Below are positions 11,965-23,564 of a stretch of 64,000 bases of DNA, piece after piece (the first letter of the stretch is position 1; each line of letters begins with the position of its first letter). The notes beneath the pieces were generated by a model that saw nothing but the letters and a program-made list of their open reading frames with translations, was not told the DNA's origin and did no database searches. Origin of the DNA: Dryomyza anilis. Its lineage: Eukaryota; Arthropoda; Insecta; Diptera; Dryomyzidae. The position numbers were made by a program, and so were the translations under genes. The stretch covers positions 41,073,564 through 41,137,563 of the forward strand of contig OX638135.1 of assembly GCA_951804985.1 (NCBI GenBank), in the 5' to 3' direction.

Positions 11965-12021
11965 CACGCACAGCTCAAATGGTGAGAGAGCTCTCGGCCT
12001 AGGACTGTAGCGCCAAACTAT
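11965..12021 (+). mobile_element. tRNA-derived SINE, 3' part of the interrupted copy
   Basis: Starts with the repeated CACGCACAG shared with 4789-4797. It then reads GCTCAAATGGTGAGAGAGCT and GACTGTAGCGCCAAACTATT, ending in ATT-rich sequence like the intact SINE at 60224-60538. The separation of about 7.2 kb from its 5' part is explained by the element at 4798-11964. Confidence 0.85.
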
Positions 12022-12293
12022 TATTTTTATTAATTATCATTTCAAAATACAAATTGAGAATGTATAAAAATGAAAAAGATTTAATTTTTATACGCAAATG
12101 TATTTTTAAGAACTCTCTCTTAAAAATTAATATATTTTTTTAAATTGGTTAGTACGCTCAATTATTTTGCGCCTCATTCTTTTTTATTTATTGCTTTCAC
12201 ACAAATTACGTCTCTTCGTAACAAAGTAAAGATTGTTTTAAACCATATATTGAAATTTTAAAAATGTGATCGATTAATTCTACAATGACGAAC

Positions 12294-12544
12294 CTGTGAT
12301 TGTAACGCTTCAACTTTTGTAAACCATATTTGCTATCCATGGAACCTTTCGATACTGGCAAAGACTCCAAATTTGCCATTAGCAGGTTAATTGATGATTT
12401 AAGCTCTTCAATATAAAGGGATTCCATTTCTTTTAACACAAATTTAGGCATAAGCTTTCGATTTTTTTCCATTTCGCTGACACGTGTCATTCGTCCATCC
12501 AGTTCTCGCCTAATGGCAGCCGCTTGTTCGTCCGCAGAATCCAG
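12294..12544 (-). CDS. Cadps: Cadps internal exon (last exon in window)
   Basis: Encodes 83 complete codons plus two bases, from [18 protein letters not shown] to LQKLKRYNH. In animal CAPS proteins this segment ([40 protein letters not shown]) lies in the N-terminal region just before the C2 domain. The acceptor reads TTTCAG/CTG and the donor CACAG/GTTCGT (GT with a weak context), leaving phase 2. It joins in frame to the exon at 13795-14026 across a 1.25-kb intron. CAPS/CADPS is a peripheral membrane protein that primes dense-core vesicles for calcium-triggered exocytosis. No further Cadps exon was found down to position 1, so the next intron exceeds 12.2 kb. The exon is uninterrupted and highly conserved, so the gene is probably functional. 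Identity is from recall of the human and fly proteins, not a search. Confidence 0.93.
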
Positions 12545-13794
12545 CTGAAATGCGAATAAAAACATATTAAATAATACTAAAACAAAAAACACATTGTTCT
12601 TAATGAAATGGAAAGTATATTTATATGAAACTAGTAACAAAGTCTATTAACGTGGTTAAAGTGGTTAGTCTGGTTCAGGGATCGTTCTTGTTCTTCCATC
12701 TGAATGTCAATCTTATTCTTGCAAAAAACTGCAAGAACAATAGTTTTGCATTTTTTGCTCATTTCAAAATAAAATGTTTTTTTTGCCCTTTCAATTTCCC
12801 TAAAGCTACTTTTGTAAATTAAAAAAAAAAACAAATTTTTATAACGTTTTTTTCTGCGGATCTTAATACCTGATCCTTGCGTGAATTGGAAAAGCCCTGG
12901 ACTGTTTGTTATTTTGAATAGCTTTTTCTTTGCTATAAGAACATACAATTTTAGATGTTTCGGTTATTTTTTATCATTAATTTTAATTCATTTAAAAATA
13001 TATACATACACTGAGGGAAAAAAGTAATAAAATTAATTAAAAAAGTAATAAATTTAAATACTTTTCGACACGTTTTTCACCTGTAGCCTTTTGTATTTAA
13101 ATTAAATTATTTTTATTTAAACGTAATAAAATTTGAAGTAAATACATTTTATTTAAATTTATTACGTATCTAATAAAAATTGAAGTAAATACTTTTTATC
13201 ACTTTTTATTAAGGTTATAACATTTGTATTTAATCACAACATCATAAATATGTAAATTGGTATTTTAAAAACTATTTATTTCATATAAAAAAGATTAGGA
13301 ACAGATAAAATTATTATTTTATTTTACTTTTCTCGAAATTTGTATTAAAATTAAATACTTTTTATTTATTTTGAAATTAAATACGCGGGTAATATTTTTA
13401 CATGGAGTATTACGTTTTTTTATTACAAAGTATTTAAATCAAATTTAAATAAATTTTGTTTAATTTTAATACGTCACTTTTTTCTTAGTTTCAATTCACT
13501 TTCATTTTTACGATTTATATATTTTTAAAAATAAATATTTATTTTATTTGTATTGTATTTTATTTCCATTATTTACACTAGCAATACTAGAGCGATCTTC
13601 TGCACATTAACACAGCTAAATTTTCTAGCAAGTAGTTCGTTATTGCAAATAAAAGCATGCAAATTTAATGTTAGCAATTAAAAGCAAACTATTTTTTTTA
13701 AAGTTGAAATAACCGATAGTTTTCCAAAAGTACATTATAAACAATTTTTTTTTGCGTATATGATAAAAATATGTTTTTTCTTCCATGTACGTAC
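12545..13794 (-). other. Cadps intron, AT-rich, no element recognised
   Basis: A 1.25-kb intron between two Cadps exons. The part at 13010-13460 is a degenerate patchwork of TAAATACTTTTTAT-like words in both orientations. No protein or RNA gene is seen. Confidence 0.6.
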
Positions 13795-14026
13795 CATTAA
13801 AGCGTTGAAAAGAATTTGATGCTCGAATTTTTTAACACACAGTATCTGCTGAAACATATCGAAAAGTTGTTCCTTCGATAGTATTAATTCGCTGTTCAAT
13901 GATTGTTGCATTCGCGATGGTCTCTTCGTGTCCTCATCACCACTGCCCTTCAGTATAATGTCAAATTTTGCCATCCACGAGGTCAGTACGGTCTCTTTAC
14001 TGAGTCCATCGATTTCGGGTAAGGAC
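13795..14026 (-). CDS. Cadps: Cadps internal exon
   Basis: Encodes one leading base plus 77 codons: [20 protein letters not shown], a variable [13 protein letters not shown] linker, then [12 protein letters not shown] and [14 protein letters not shown]. The same order occurs in human CADPS ([21 protein letters not shown] ... [15 protein letters not shown] ... KKFEHQLLYNA). The acceptor is TTATAG/G and the donor ATG/GTACGT. The leading G completes an AG/G arginine codon begun in the exon at 40601-40776, across an intron of 26.6 kb. The exit phase is 0, matching the LDSADEQ start of the next exon. The reading frame has no disruption. Confidence 0.95.
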
Positions 14027-14118
14027 CTATAATGCAAGAATACAAAAAATACAAATAGAAAATTTTATCAAATTTCGCTTAAAATTCAAAACATTATTAT
14101 AGTGTAAGTGATTAATAA

Positions 14119-15393
14119 CACTACACAACAGCCATTATGCGCAGCTGTCAGGGCTATTTTTGTATTATGTAAAATGAAGCCCTAATTCCGAAAATATGGT
14201 TTAATAATGTTTTTTTGGATAGGTTTACAAAATATGGGCCAATAATTTTGATCCGAGCTTTCATAAAGGTGCTCACATATGTTTTTGTAAATATCTCGCG
14301 TTCTAAATATCACATATGATCAATTGTTATATCGAATGAAAGGTAATTGAATATCCAATAACCAGATTTAAGAGAAATCGATAGGAGAACTTAAAAAAAG
14401 CATTTTTTCAACAAAAATTTTAGAAAAAAATCCTTTAAAAAATGGAACAAAACGAGAAAGTAAGATGATACACAAATTTTAATTTTCCAAAATTAGTTCA
14501 CACTCGTTCAAAGAAATTGAGCTATCAATGAAAATATATGGGTAACATTTGAAGATAAAAAAAGTTATGAGAAAGCAATATATTTTAAAATTTTCTAACT
14601 TTATCTTTAATACTTAACGAGATATGTGATCCTAAAAAGTAAACCCATATCTCGTAGTGGATGTAGTAGATTACTACTAAAAATATATTGAAAATAAATT
14701 TCACATCATTCGGAGTAGCAGTTTTAAAGTTATTGTGTATGGGCGGATAGACAGACGGTCATATCTAAATCGACTGGGAAAGTGATGTTGGTCAAGAAAA
14801 TATATACTTTTTCATACCGGTCACGCATACTAAGAGGCGCTAAAATATCCTCACATACATTTTATAACTTGTAACCCATGGGTATAAGGTATAAACATAC
14901 AATGCGATTTTTTTTTAGTTAATACTCAATTGTAATGCTTTCACATGATGTTTTTCTGTTTTCAAAATGTATCAATAGATTTCTTTTATTTTTACATAAT
15001 TTTCTTTAAAAATGTAAGGCTAATTTTGTAATATTACAAACAGTGCATTATCTTGCGTTTTCAATTTTACGCCATTTTCTTACAAACTTACATTTTTCGA
15101 GTTCTTCTATAGAGTTCTCTTAAACCAGTGAACCAATTCCAAAGTGTTGTAAGAAATGTTAATTGGATATTTAATTACATTTCATTCGATATAACAATTG
15201 AGCATATGAGTTTTATTAAACGAGAGATATTTACAAATATATGTGACCACCTTTTTGATAGCTCAGTACAAAAGTTATTGCCCGAAATCTCTTAAAGCTA
15301 TCCATAGAAATTTTTTCAAATTCTGCTAGTCATTTCCATGAAAAATAATGGAATTTACTGCGCAAACTTTTTTTCTCATTTTGTTGTGTAGTG
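14119..15393. mobile_element. MITE with TAA target duplication (PIF/Harbinger-like form)
   Basis: Inverted ends CACTACACAACA (14119) and TGTTGTGTAGTG (15393) are flanked by TAA on both sides. The longer subterminal arms, about 14255-14365 and 15160-15270, are also inverted copies of each other (ATATCTCGCGTTCTAAAT ... CAATTGTTATATCGAATGAA). A minus-strand mini-me fragment is nested inside at about 14740-14895. A 3-bp TWA duplication suggests PIF/Harbinger. No transposase was found. Confidence 0.65.
14740..14895 (-). mobile_element. mini-me 5' fragment
   Basis: In minus orientation it contains the GTCTGTC-type tract, GACATCACTTTCCCAGTCG, the TATATATTTTC block and CCATGGGTTAC in place of the usual CCTACACC start. 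Strongly diverged and truncated. Confidence 0.6.
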
Positions 15394-15396
15394 TAA

Positions 15397-16335
15397 TATA
15401 TCACAACAATAAAAAATAATCCATTTCTAAATGTATATCATATCGCTGCACTCCACGATTCTTATCAAGACCACCCCGTTGGAAAAGGAGAACTAGTCTT
15501 AAAATTATAGTTCCAGATCTAGTCCAAAGAGCACTAGAACAAATATTACTAGTTATGAAACTAGTTCAGAACTAGAATAAATTAATGCAGAAGACAATCA
15601 ATTGACTACCACCATGATAAGCCCATTTTAAAATAATAATATAGATTTGTTTCAAATTTCTTTTATTGCTTATTGAAAATAAGCCCACCCATATATTTTT
15701 TTTACTTACTTAGTTTAAAAATACAGGGTTCTTAAAAATGAAAATATGACATCTGTGTATCGTATAGCGTCAAGTTTGGTCTCATTTTGAAGACAATAGA
15801 ATTTTCCTTATTTCCTATTACACATTTAATATATTATTCATTGGCATGTAACTATTATAAGTAATTAAAATGTTCAATGACATTTTACTAAATGAGATGT
15901 ATTTTTATTTTTTTTTAAGTTGATACTATAATTTTCTTCGTTAAATTCTGTATAAAGATCATTCTTTTGTTGGGTGGTCATTTGTGCACATCTACATGAA
16001 AACCACTTTTTTGTTCAAACGACTGTGCGCGTCAGTTACTTTTTTAAATATTCTGGCTATAGCATCGTTCTGATTTATCAGTAAAATTAGATATAAAAAT
16101 AGAAAACATATATGTCGCGAATATTAACACACTTATTATTTAGATTTAAAAATTACACCGTGCGACAGTACTTTGCACACTGGACTTTTCACATGTACGT
16201 GAAACTAGAGACCAATCCAATATGTGCGTTCACCGTTTTTCTGGTTCAATTCGTTTGCGGTTTTGAATTGCATTAAAAATGCAAGTGTGTACCATATTTT
16301 AAAAATAAATAAAAAATATATATTTTGCGTCACTT
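15397..16335. other. AT-rich intronic DNA, no gene seen
   Basis: No coding frame or element ends were recognised, apart from the words TAGTTCCAGATCTAG and TAGTTATGAAACTAG near 15510-15560, a small palindromic patch. Confidence 0.45.
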
Positions 16336-16339
16336 TCAA

Positions 16340-16690
16340 AAACAATTGAATACAACTTGTAACAGAAGCCCTCTTGATAGTGAATTCGAAAACAGCTTCG
16401 CGATATCAATTCGCATCCGAGTTTTACTTGCATTTGAAGTGCAACTAAATATTACTTTTTAATATTTAGAAAAATTTATATTTTTATAAATTTAAAAACC
16501 AAAGATGGGATCTTGTAGCAGAAACCGCACAGATGATGAATTCGAAAACCGATTCGCGATATCAATTCGTATACGGGTTTTACATGCATTTGAAGTGCAA
16601 ATGCATATCACTTTTTAATATTTAAAAATTTATATTTTACTGTCACTTTTAAAAACTATGGATGGGATATTGTAGCAGAAACATCACAAA
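16340..16690. repeat. Degenerate ~160-bp tandem repeat, left part
   Basis: Two units are visible (GAATTCGAAAACAGCTTCGC near 16380 and GAATTCGAAAACCGATTCGC near 16540). Each is followed by CGATATCAATTCG, TTTGAAGTGCAA and ATTGTAGCAGAAAC. The unit resumes at about 19915 (ATTGTAGCAGAAACATCACA), beyond a nested insertion. Confidence 0.7.
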
Positions 16691-16745
16691 ACGAGTTGGG
16701 AAAGTTAGGTCACTTGGGTAAGTTCGGTCTCATTGGACGAACTTT

Positions 16746-19395
16746 TATAGTCGGTGGTGTAGACAGTGCAGGAGTGAAGTATGTCTTACAATGTTTCAAA
16801 AAACCGATGCACTTGGCCGCTTCTTTCGACACATCAAATATGTGATCATTCCAATGGAGGTCACATTGAATTGATATGCCCAGAACGTCAAGAGCAGCTG
16901 ACTGCACAATATCCACAGAATCCATATTGAGGGGAGGTAGGGGTGAATCCATTCTTTTGCGAGATAACAGACAACATTGGGTCTTGCTTGCATTAAAATC
17001 AACTCTATTTGCAAGACCCCACTCGGAGATTGTTTTAAGGTCATTATTGAGTGTATCATTCATTGTGCGTCTTTTACTCTCAATCTCCAAAGAGTTTAGG
17101 CGCTTGTTGAAAGAATATGAATGATAAATGTTACTGTCATATGCAAAGGAATGGATTGGGTTCTGGGTCGATGACAGAAGGTCATTGATAAAAACCAGAA
17201 ATAGGGACGGGGATAGGACGGAACCCTGGGGGACTCCAGAATTGATGGAATGTTGTTCTGAGAAAACACCATCCATTGCAACTCGTATTGAACGACCCTG
17301 GAGAAACCATATGCAATAAGTTTTGATACCAGGGCTTCATGCCACACTCGATCAAAAGCCTTGGAAATATCAATATGCCATCTGGCCCGAAGGCTTTGTG
17401 AATATTGAGATTTGCTAAAACCTTTTTAACTGCCCGAGTTCGAAAATGTATCTCCGGCAGTGCAGAAAAAACAAATTCAACGACGGGCAGTGGTTGATTG
17501 CTGAATGAGAGCGTTGAATTATTTGCAAATAATTCTGCCAAGAGATTAGCTTTATCAACCGGGTCAGTGAAGGTTTGGCCATTCATAACAAGGGTTGGAG
17601 TAGACGATGTCGTCAGATTCTTCACCTTTTAACAAATGACCAGAAATTTTTACTACCTCTATCGTAGAGAAGAACCTTTTTGCGCGCGTTTTGTTCGTGT
17701 AGATACTTTTCACGCGCGATCACGACATTACAGCGATTCATAGCCTGTATGCAAAGTCTTTCAGTATCAGCATTCTTATTAGAACGCCAATTCTGAAAGG
17801 CTTCCTCTTTCGACCTGACTGCAATCCTGCAAGTCTCATTAAACCAAGAGTGGTCCTTGGGTTTAATGCTAATCTTTTAAAAAGGTATGAAGGACCGCAT
17901 ACCCAATAAAATAATATTTTGTACCATTAAGGCCGCGGCATTTATGTCTCTATCTGCGAAACACAATTTCCAATTAAATTTGCGAAAAAAAATCATTTAA
18001 CGCATCCCAATTTTCTTTTTCGTAATGCCATACAGTCCTCTTCGGGGCCTTAATCGAAGAGGCGCGTAAACTAGAATACGAAAACGCAGCGGGAACAATA
18101 CAGTGGTCGGAATTACCAAGAGGTGCAAGAACTTTTACCTCATATTTTTCATGATGCGAAGTTAGAAAAAGGTTTAAGACTTTTTGGCTCTACACACCGA
18201 CGCGTGGGAGGTACGTCGGTTCCTTCACCAATTGAGTGAGTTGATTGCACTCGGCAAACAGCTCAACATTCAACCCTCCTGTGTTGATAGACCCGAGTGG
18301 CTCAACCAAGTGGCGTTGTGCACATTAAAGTCACCGGCAACAACAATTTCACTGCCTGGAAACTGTTCCAATATGAGATCGAATCAGATCGAATCAGATC
18401 GAATCAGATCGAATCAGAAAGGGCATCTAACTTGTTACAGGTAGAAAACCTATCTAGATTCGGACTCCTATAAATACACAAGTGCATGATGTGTGACAAG
18501 ATTTTGAATTTAATCCACATAGAATTAAATTTATTATCCGAAACACTATGTTGCTGTTGGTGCTGGTACGCAACGTCACTTCGAATAAAAAGGGCGAGAC
18601 CCATATGGGCAGAGAATAATGGCAGTAGGTGGTACCCAGGTATTTGAAAATCCAGTGGATCTGCACCCTCACTAACCTGGGTCTCACGTAAAGCCATTAT
18701 AACTGGCCTATACACGGAAACATGCGCATAAACAGAGAAAAAAATTGCCCTCAGTCCACGAACGTTGCAAAAATCTATACGGAATTTTTGCGACATTTTC
18801 GCTATTGGGTAAATATAAAACAAACAAACATACTAATAGCGGGCGCAGTTGATACAGGCAAGTGAGAGCGTAAGCTAAACAGTGGTGGTGTTAGGCCTTC
18901 ACCACTGTCTTCGTCACGCACTCTTGCAGTCTCAGCCTCGCACGCTGGTAGCGTGGAGTAGGATGGGGAAGGGACAGAGAACGAAAAACAAATGAACAAT
19001 TACAGCAGAGGGCTTAGATAAGCCCGTTGCGTTGACAATTGCAAAAAATCCACGCAGCGACGACGGCAGCATGCAGTGCTGGAAGAGCAAGAAACCGGTT
19101 ATTGCTATTGTTGTTGTTGTTATTGTTGGTATTTTCGCAGCATGCGTTATTGTTCTGTGTTGATATTTTTGTGGTTTTGTTTATTGAAAGTTTTTAATAG
19201 TGAATTCTTATTATTGTTTTAATTATTTAAAAAATGCATTATTTTAAAATACAGCGGACGACACTTAAAACTACACATTTCACTCGACAAGTGTTAAAAT
19301 TTGGTACAACGGACGACAATTTAAAATAAGCGACGGCGCGACACGTCCGTCTCCCATCATTGCGCAAACTCAACTCTTACAACAACTTACAATTT
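16746..19395 (-). pseudogene. Jockey/CR1-group LINE remnant (endonuclease and RT)
   Basis: Minus strand, 5' to 3'. A GC-richer 5' leader (about 18830-19390) is followed by an APE endonuclease start at 18404-18800 (FRIDFCNVRGLRAIFF, ALRETQVSEGADPLDF, LALFIRSDVA, YRSPNLDR). After deletions comes the region before the RT (about 17400-17625: VDKANLLAELFANNS, HKAFGPDGI). The RT follows at 16750-17276: INSGVPQGSVLSPSLFLVFI, then SFAYDSN where the catalytic FADDS is expected, then SKTQCCLLSRKR and SKEAAKCIGFLKHCK. Loss of a catalytic Asp and large deletions make it inactive. It lies inside a mini-me copy and in the same sense as Cadps. The right edge is approximate. Confidence 0.85.
18379..18417. 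repeat. 10-bp tandem repeat GAATCAGATC, four copies
   Basis: Four successive GAATCAGATC units occur inside the LINE remnant, at the point where the endonuclease frame is lost. A local replication-slippage expansion. Confidence 0.9.
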
Positions 19396-20114
19396 TGTAA
19401 GACTTATATTTTATAGATTTGATTTTAATAATTTATGGCTAAAATTTCCACTATGAACCCTAAAAATAATGTAAAAAAAAATATGGGCGGATCACGCCGA
19501 TTTTTGGACCACATATTTATAGGTGAATTCTAACAATACATTTAAAATTTTATAAGTATATCTTGAATAGTTTTCGAGGTAGTAGTTCCTTAAGAGTTAT
19601 ATAAAAATGACTTGTATGGGAGGTGGGCGTGTACGTTGACCGATTTGGTTCATTTTCAAACTCATTTACTACTTTTAGCTAAAAAAATATTGTGACGAAG
19701 TTTCATCGCATTCTGACAAGTATATCTCAAGTTTTCTCGTATACGAACAGCAAGACAGACAGACATATCTAAACGGACTCGGGTAGTGATGCTGATCAAG
19801 AATATATATACTTTTCTATACCGGCCACGCCTCCTAAGGGGCGTTACAATATCTGCACAAACTTAATATACCCTGTACCTCATAGGTGTTAGGTATAAAA
19901 AGGATCAGCACAAACATTGTAGCAGAAACATCACAGATGATGTTAAATTCGAAAAAAGACTCAGATGTAACGTCATTTATTCATATTTTCTGTTTTTGAA
20001 ATGTAAGTACAACGTTTTTTTTTATATGTTTTATATTACTAAGTATTAGTAAATATAAATTTATTACAGGTTGTGTATATTTGCAACATGTAATGTAACA
20101 TAAGTTCGATGTGT

Positions 20115-21024
20115 TTATGTGTAGAATGCAGGATATATAACATTTAACTTATAATTAAGAATTTGTGTGAAAAAAAATCGTTTAGATTTTTTTTTGTATT
20201 GCTCATGTTGCGTTTCTCTACATATCGACCAGCAGTATTCACCAAGCATGTGACGATTATCTTTACCTCTAAAACGGCGTTCGATTTGAGCAATATACTG
20301 GTAAAACCGTTCACCATGTTCGTCGCTAAAGTTACTCAAGTTGTCAGGGAAATAATTTAGGTGATTATGTAAAAAATAAATTTTAAACGGCATGTTGACT
20401 CCCATTTCTTGAAATGAATCAATCATTTCAGCAACAATCTCCATGTAATTGTGTGACCTTCTGATACCCAAACATTTTTAAATTACTTCAACTGGAGTTA
20501 GTCAAACTGCGTGGTTTTGAAGAATTTTGCAATTTGCGGGCCATTAAACATCCGTTTACAATTATAAAATGATGAAAATAACAAATTAAGTGCAAAAATA
20601 AAAAAAATAAAAACACCAGCTTCTATTTTTTGGTGCGCTTAATTTTGGAAAAACGTCTGATAAAATTTTGAATGCATCCCTTGAATGCACGAACGAAATT
20701 TAGTAATAATCCCAAGATAATGTGAAGTAGCGGGCGAATCACTTTTTCAGCAGGAACCAATGGCTCGTTTTCTATACTATAGCGACTTACTTGACTGACA
20801 CCGCGTGTTTGCCACTTATAATTTTTGTAATGCAGCATTTTTTGACGTCCTTCCCAGAAACACAAAAAGCATTGACATTTGGAAAAATCATTTATTAGTC
20901 CACTTAATATGGCGACGACTTTAAGGTCGCAACAAATTCTCCATCCATGCAACTCGTATTTGACCAATTTTAGAATTATTTTAATTGAGTCCTGAGTCGA
21001 GTTGGCGTCCGTCTGTCTAACCAT
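20115..21024 (-). pseudogene. Relic of an arthropod repeat-encoded protein (no assigned function)
   Basis: Two open segments on the minus strand belong to one protein family seen in many arthropod genomes. The first (21024-20623) reads ELHGWRICCDLKVVAILSGL, KCQCFLCFWEGR, PLVPAEKVIRPLLHI and LNFVRAF. The second (20471-20115) reads MPFKIYFLHNHLNYFPDNL, FSDEHGERFYQYI, RRFRGKDN and LGEYCW. In intact members a stretch of roughly a hundred or more residues joins these blocks; here it is deleted. The family is multicopy and probably part of a mobile element, but I cannot name its enzyme class. The reading frame within each segment is still open. Confidence 0.6.
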
Positions 21025-21555
21025 CTGTCTGTTGAAATCTTGATTACAGAAAAACTAGAAGAGCTAAAACTCATAATTTAGATTACTTATATATCTATGC
21101 TGTCAGTGAAAATTCCATTGTGACCTGTGAACCGACCACTTTAGTTCAAATACCACATATAAAACATACATCTACTGGTGAATTTTACTGTGCTTAGGTA
21201 AACTTTTTTGGTCAAATATATATTGACTTCATGCATAAATACATGAAAATAATGTCTTCCCGCGAATCGTCTTGTGGTTAAAAAAAAATCGAAATTCGGC
21301 ACACATACCCATTTGTAAATATGGGTGTCAAATGAATGGAAATTTGTCTGCGATTAAAATTTTGTAGTTATTTTCAGGATTCCTATACGCTAGTGACCCA
21401 TATACCAATTTGAATGGTAACCACACATATGTGTAGGGTATTTATAGTCGGCTTAGACCGACTATAATTTAGATAATCCTAACTTTTATAATAACACCTA
21501 CTATAAAATGTCCCTACTTTAAAATTTCCCATGTGATCTAACCTTCCCAACTGGT
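21005..21555 (+). mobile_element. mini-me element, 5'-truncated (subfamily 2)
   Basis: Starts in the GTCTGTCT tract (21010). It continues through AGACCGACTATAATTTAGAT with the hairpin TATAGTCGGCTTAGACCGAC (about 21441) and ends CTAACCTTCCCAACTGG. The usual TATACCCTACAC start is missing. Confidence 0.75.
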
Positions 21556-21627
21556 TTTTATTTTAATTGCTTTGAAATTACGTATACAATAAACCCAATT
21601 GATGTTATATTGAATGTTATATTAGCT

Positions 21628-21725
21628 GCGTTCCCGTGGTTTTTGATACTGATCCGTAGATCATTTTCATATACTAAACAAAAACAAACAATTAGTAACA
21701 GGTTCGTTTTTGGATCAATTGCACG
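21628..21725. mobile_element. One arm of a MITE family also present at 38077-38372
   Basis: AGCTGCGTTCCCGTGG, ATCATTTTCATATAC, AACAATTAG and CAGGTTCGTTTTTGGATCAA are the reverse complement of the right part of the copy at 38077-38372. The other arm is absent. Confidence 0.6.
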
Positions 21726-21769
21726 TAACAAAAGTAAATTTGTGAGTGCTGATGTTTGCTATTGTGACT

Positions 21770-22275
21770 AGAGATGGGCGCGTGCATGTTTTTGATGGCA
21801 CGGACACGCACGGGTACGCCGATAGGTGACACAGGCACAGGAGCACGATACAACACGGGATTTTAAAAGACACGAAGAAACACGGAAAAACACGACAAAA
21901 CTCGGAAAAACACGACAAAACACGAAAAAGCACGTAAAAACATGAAAAAGCAAGCGAAACGTGAAAAATACCGGAACCATTTAGATTTTGGAACCAGAAT
22001 CGTTATTAAAAATGTGTTGAACTGGAATCGGAACATATATATTTTTTCTGGTTGGAATCGGTACAGCTATTTTAAAAATATTGGAACCAGAACCGGAACA
22101 GATATTATAGTCCCTGTCAGGAAACAAAAAGAACCGGAATCGGAACCGTTATCGTTATTAAAAATGTATGGAACTGGAATCGAAACCAATTTAATTTGTT
22201 GGTTGAAACCGAAATCGGAACCACAATTTTAAAAATTTTGGAACCCGAACCGGAGCCGATATTCCAATAGGTTTT
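21770..22275. repeat. Degenerate short-period repeats (CACGAAAAA, then GGAACCGGAAT)
   Basis: From 21770 to 21950 the words CACGG/CACGAAAAA recur every 9-12 bp. From 21964 to 22270 GGAACCGGAA/GGAATCGGAA words recur every 12-30 bp. Open frames over both are by-products of the repeat. Confidence 0.75.
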
Positions 22276-22528
22276 AGTCACTGTAATAAATGATTTAAAT
22301 ATTAAGTTTGATACTGTTTAATTATCTTAAATCCATAATTAAAACTTAAACAACAGATTTTTAATAAAAGGTTAAAATAACACGAAATTTTTATTTTCTG
22401 AAGCTGGAATTAAGGATGGAAGAAACTATAAAAAATCTTTAATGGGAGCGTTCCTGATTCACAACATAATAAGAAATTATGGTCCAAAAGTTATAAAACT
22501 GATTTTGGTTGTCAACACCATAATTTTT
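22276..22528. other. AT-rich spacer, nothing recognised
   Basis: No frame, repeat unit or element end is recognised here, between the GGAACC repeat and the next mini-me copy. Confidence 0.4.
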
Positions 22529-23133
22529 ATTTTTATACCCTACACCTATGAGGTACAGGGTATATTAAGTTTGTGCAGATATTGTAAAGCCCCTTAAGAG
22601 GCGTGTCCGGTATGGAAAAGTATATATATTCTTGTTCGGCATAACTACCCGAGTCCGTTTAGCCATGTCCGTCTGTCTGTCTTGCTGTCTGACCGGATAC
22701 AGAATAACTTGAAAAATACTTGTCAGAATGCGATGAAATTTCGTTTCAATATGTTTCAGCCAAAAAATGGTTCTGAGTTTGTAAATAAACCAAATCGGTA
22801 AACGGACACGCCCACCTCCCATACAAGTCACTTATATATAACTTTTTGGGAAGCAATAACTCGAAAAATATTACATATATATTTATAAAATTTAAAACAT
22901 ATTGCTAGAATTCGCCTTAAAATATATGTTCAAAAAATGGGCGTGATCCGCCTACATTTGAATTTTATTAATATTTTACCGATTTTTGTAGTGGTAATGT
23001 TAGTCGTAAATTATTAAAAATTTACCCACCAAATTATACCACTAATATATCCAACAAGAGTGTAGGGTATTCGATAGTCGGGTCCGACCGACTATAAAAG
23101 TCCACCCCATGTGACCTAACTTTCCCAACTCGT
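22529..23133 (+). mobile_element. mini-me element, subfamily 1
   Basis: TTTTATACCCTACACCTATG, AAGAGGCGTGTCCGGTATGG, a short GTCT tract, GGGCGTGATCCGCC, hairpin TAGTCGGGTCCGACCGACTA and terminal CTAACTTTCCCAACTCG. About 600 bp, structurally like 5303-6145. Confidence 0.85.
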
Positions 23134-23164
23134 TTTTTTTACCATTGTAGTTCTATATTAATAA

Positions 23165-23522
23165 CACTGCTCTACACTCATTATGGTGCAGTAAAAGTTG
23201 CAGCAAATATTGGATGCATTTGTGGCGCTAATTCCGAAAAAAGCATTAGTTTTGTCAAATTGGCTATAATTTTTGAGATATAGGCCATTTTTCAATTTCT
23301 CATTATTTTGGTCTTTTTATACCCTACACTAAGAGTGAAAGGGTATATTCAGTTTGGTACGCCGTTTGTAACACCCAGAAGGAAGCATCTCCGGTATGGA
23401 AAAGTATATATATTCTTGATCAGCATGACCTCCTGAGTCGATTTAGCGATGTCCGTCTGTCCGTCTGTCCGTCTGTCCGTCTGTCCGTCTGTCCGTCTGT
23501 CTGTCTGTCCGTCTGTCTGTCC

Positions 23523-23564
<42 letters not shown>

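Larger units (their letters stand above)
16691..19905 (-). mobile_element. mini-me element (minus strand) split by a LINE
   Basis: The terminal part at 16691-16745 (ACGAGTTGGGAAAGTTAGG ... TTATAGTCGG) and the remainder at about 19400-19905 (TAATTTATGGCTAAAATTTC ... ATATACCCTGTACCTCATAG) are two parts of one mini-me copy. The flanking repeat reads ATTGTAGCAGAAACATCACA on both sides (16671-16690 and 19917-19936). This fits insertion into the tandem repeat, or adjacency of neighbouring units. Confidence 0.7.

Noticed and set aside
12631..12948. 105-codon minus-strand frame upstream of a Cadps exon
   Set aside because: It lies in the intron between two exons that already join in frame. Lys/Phe-rich AT-driven composition, and no homologue recognised.
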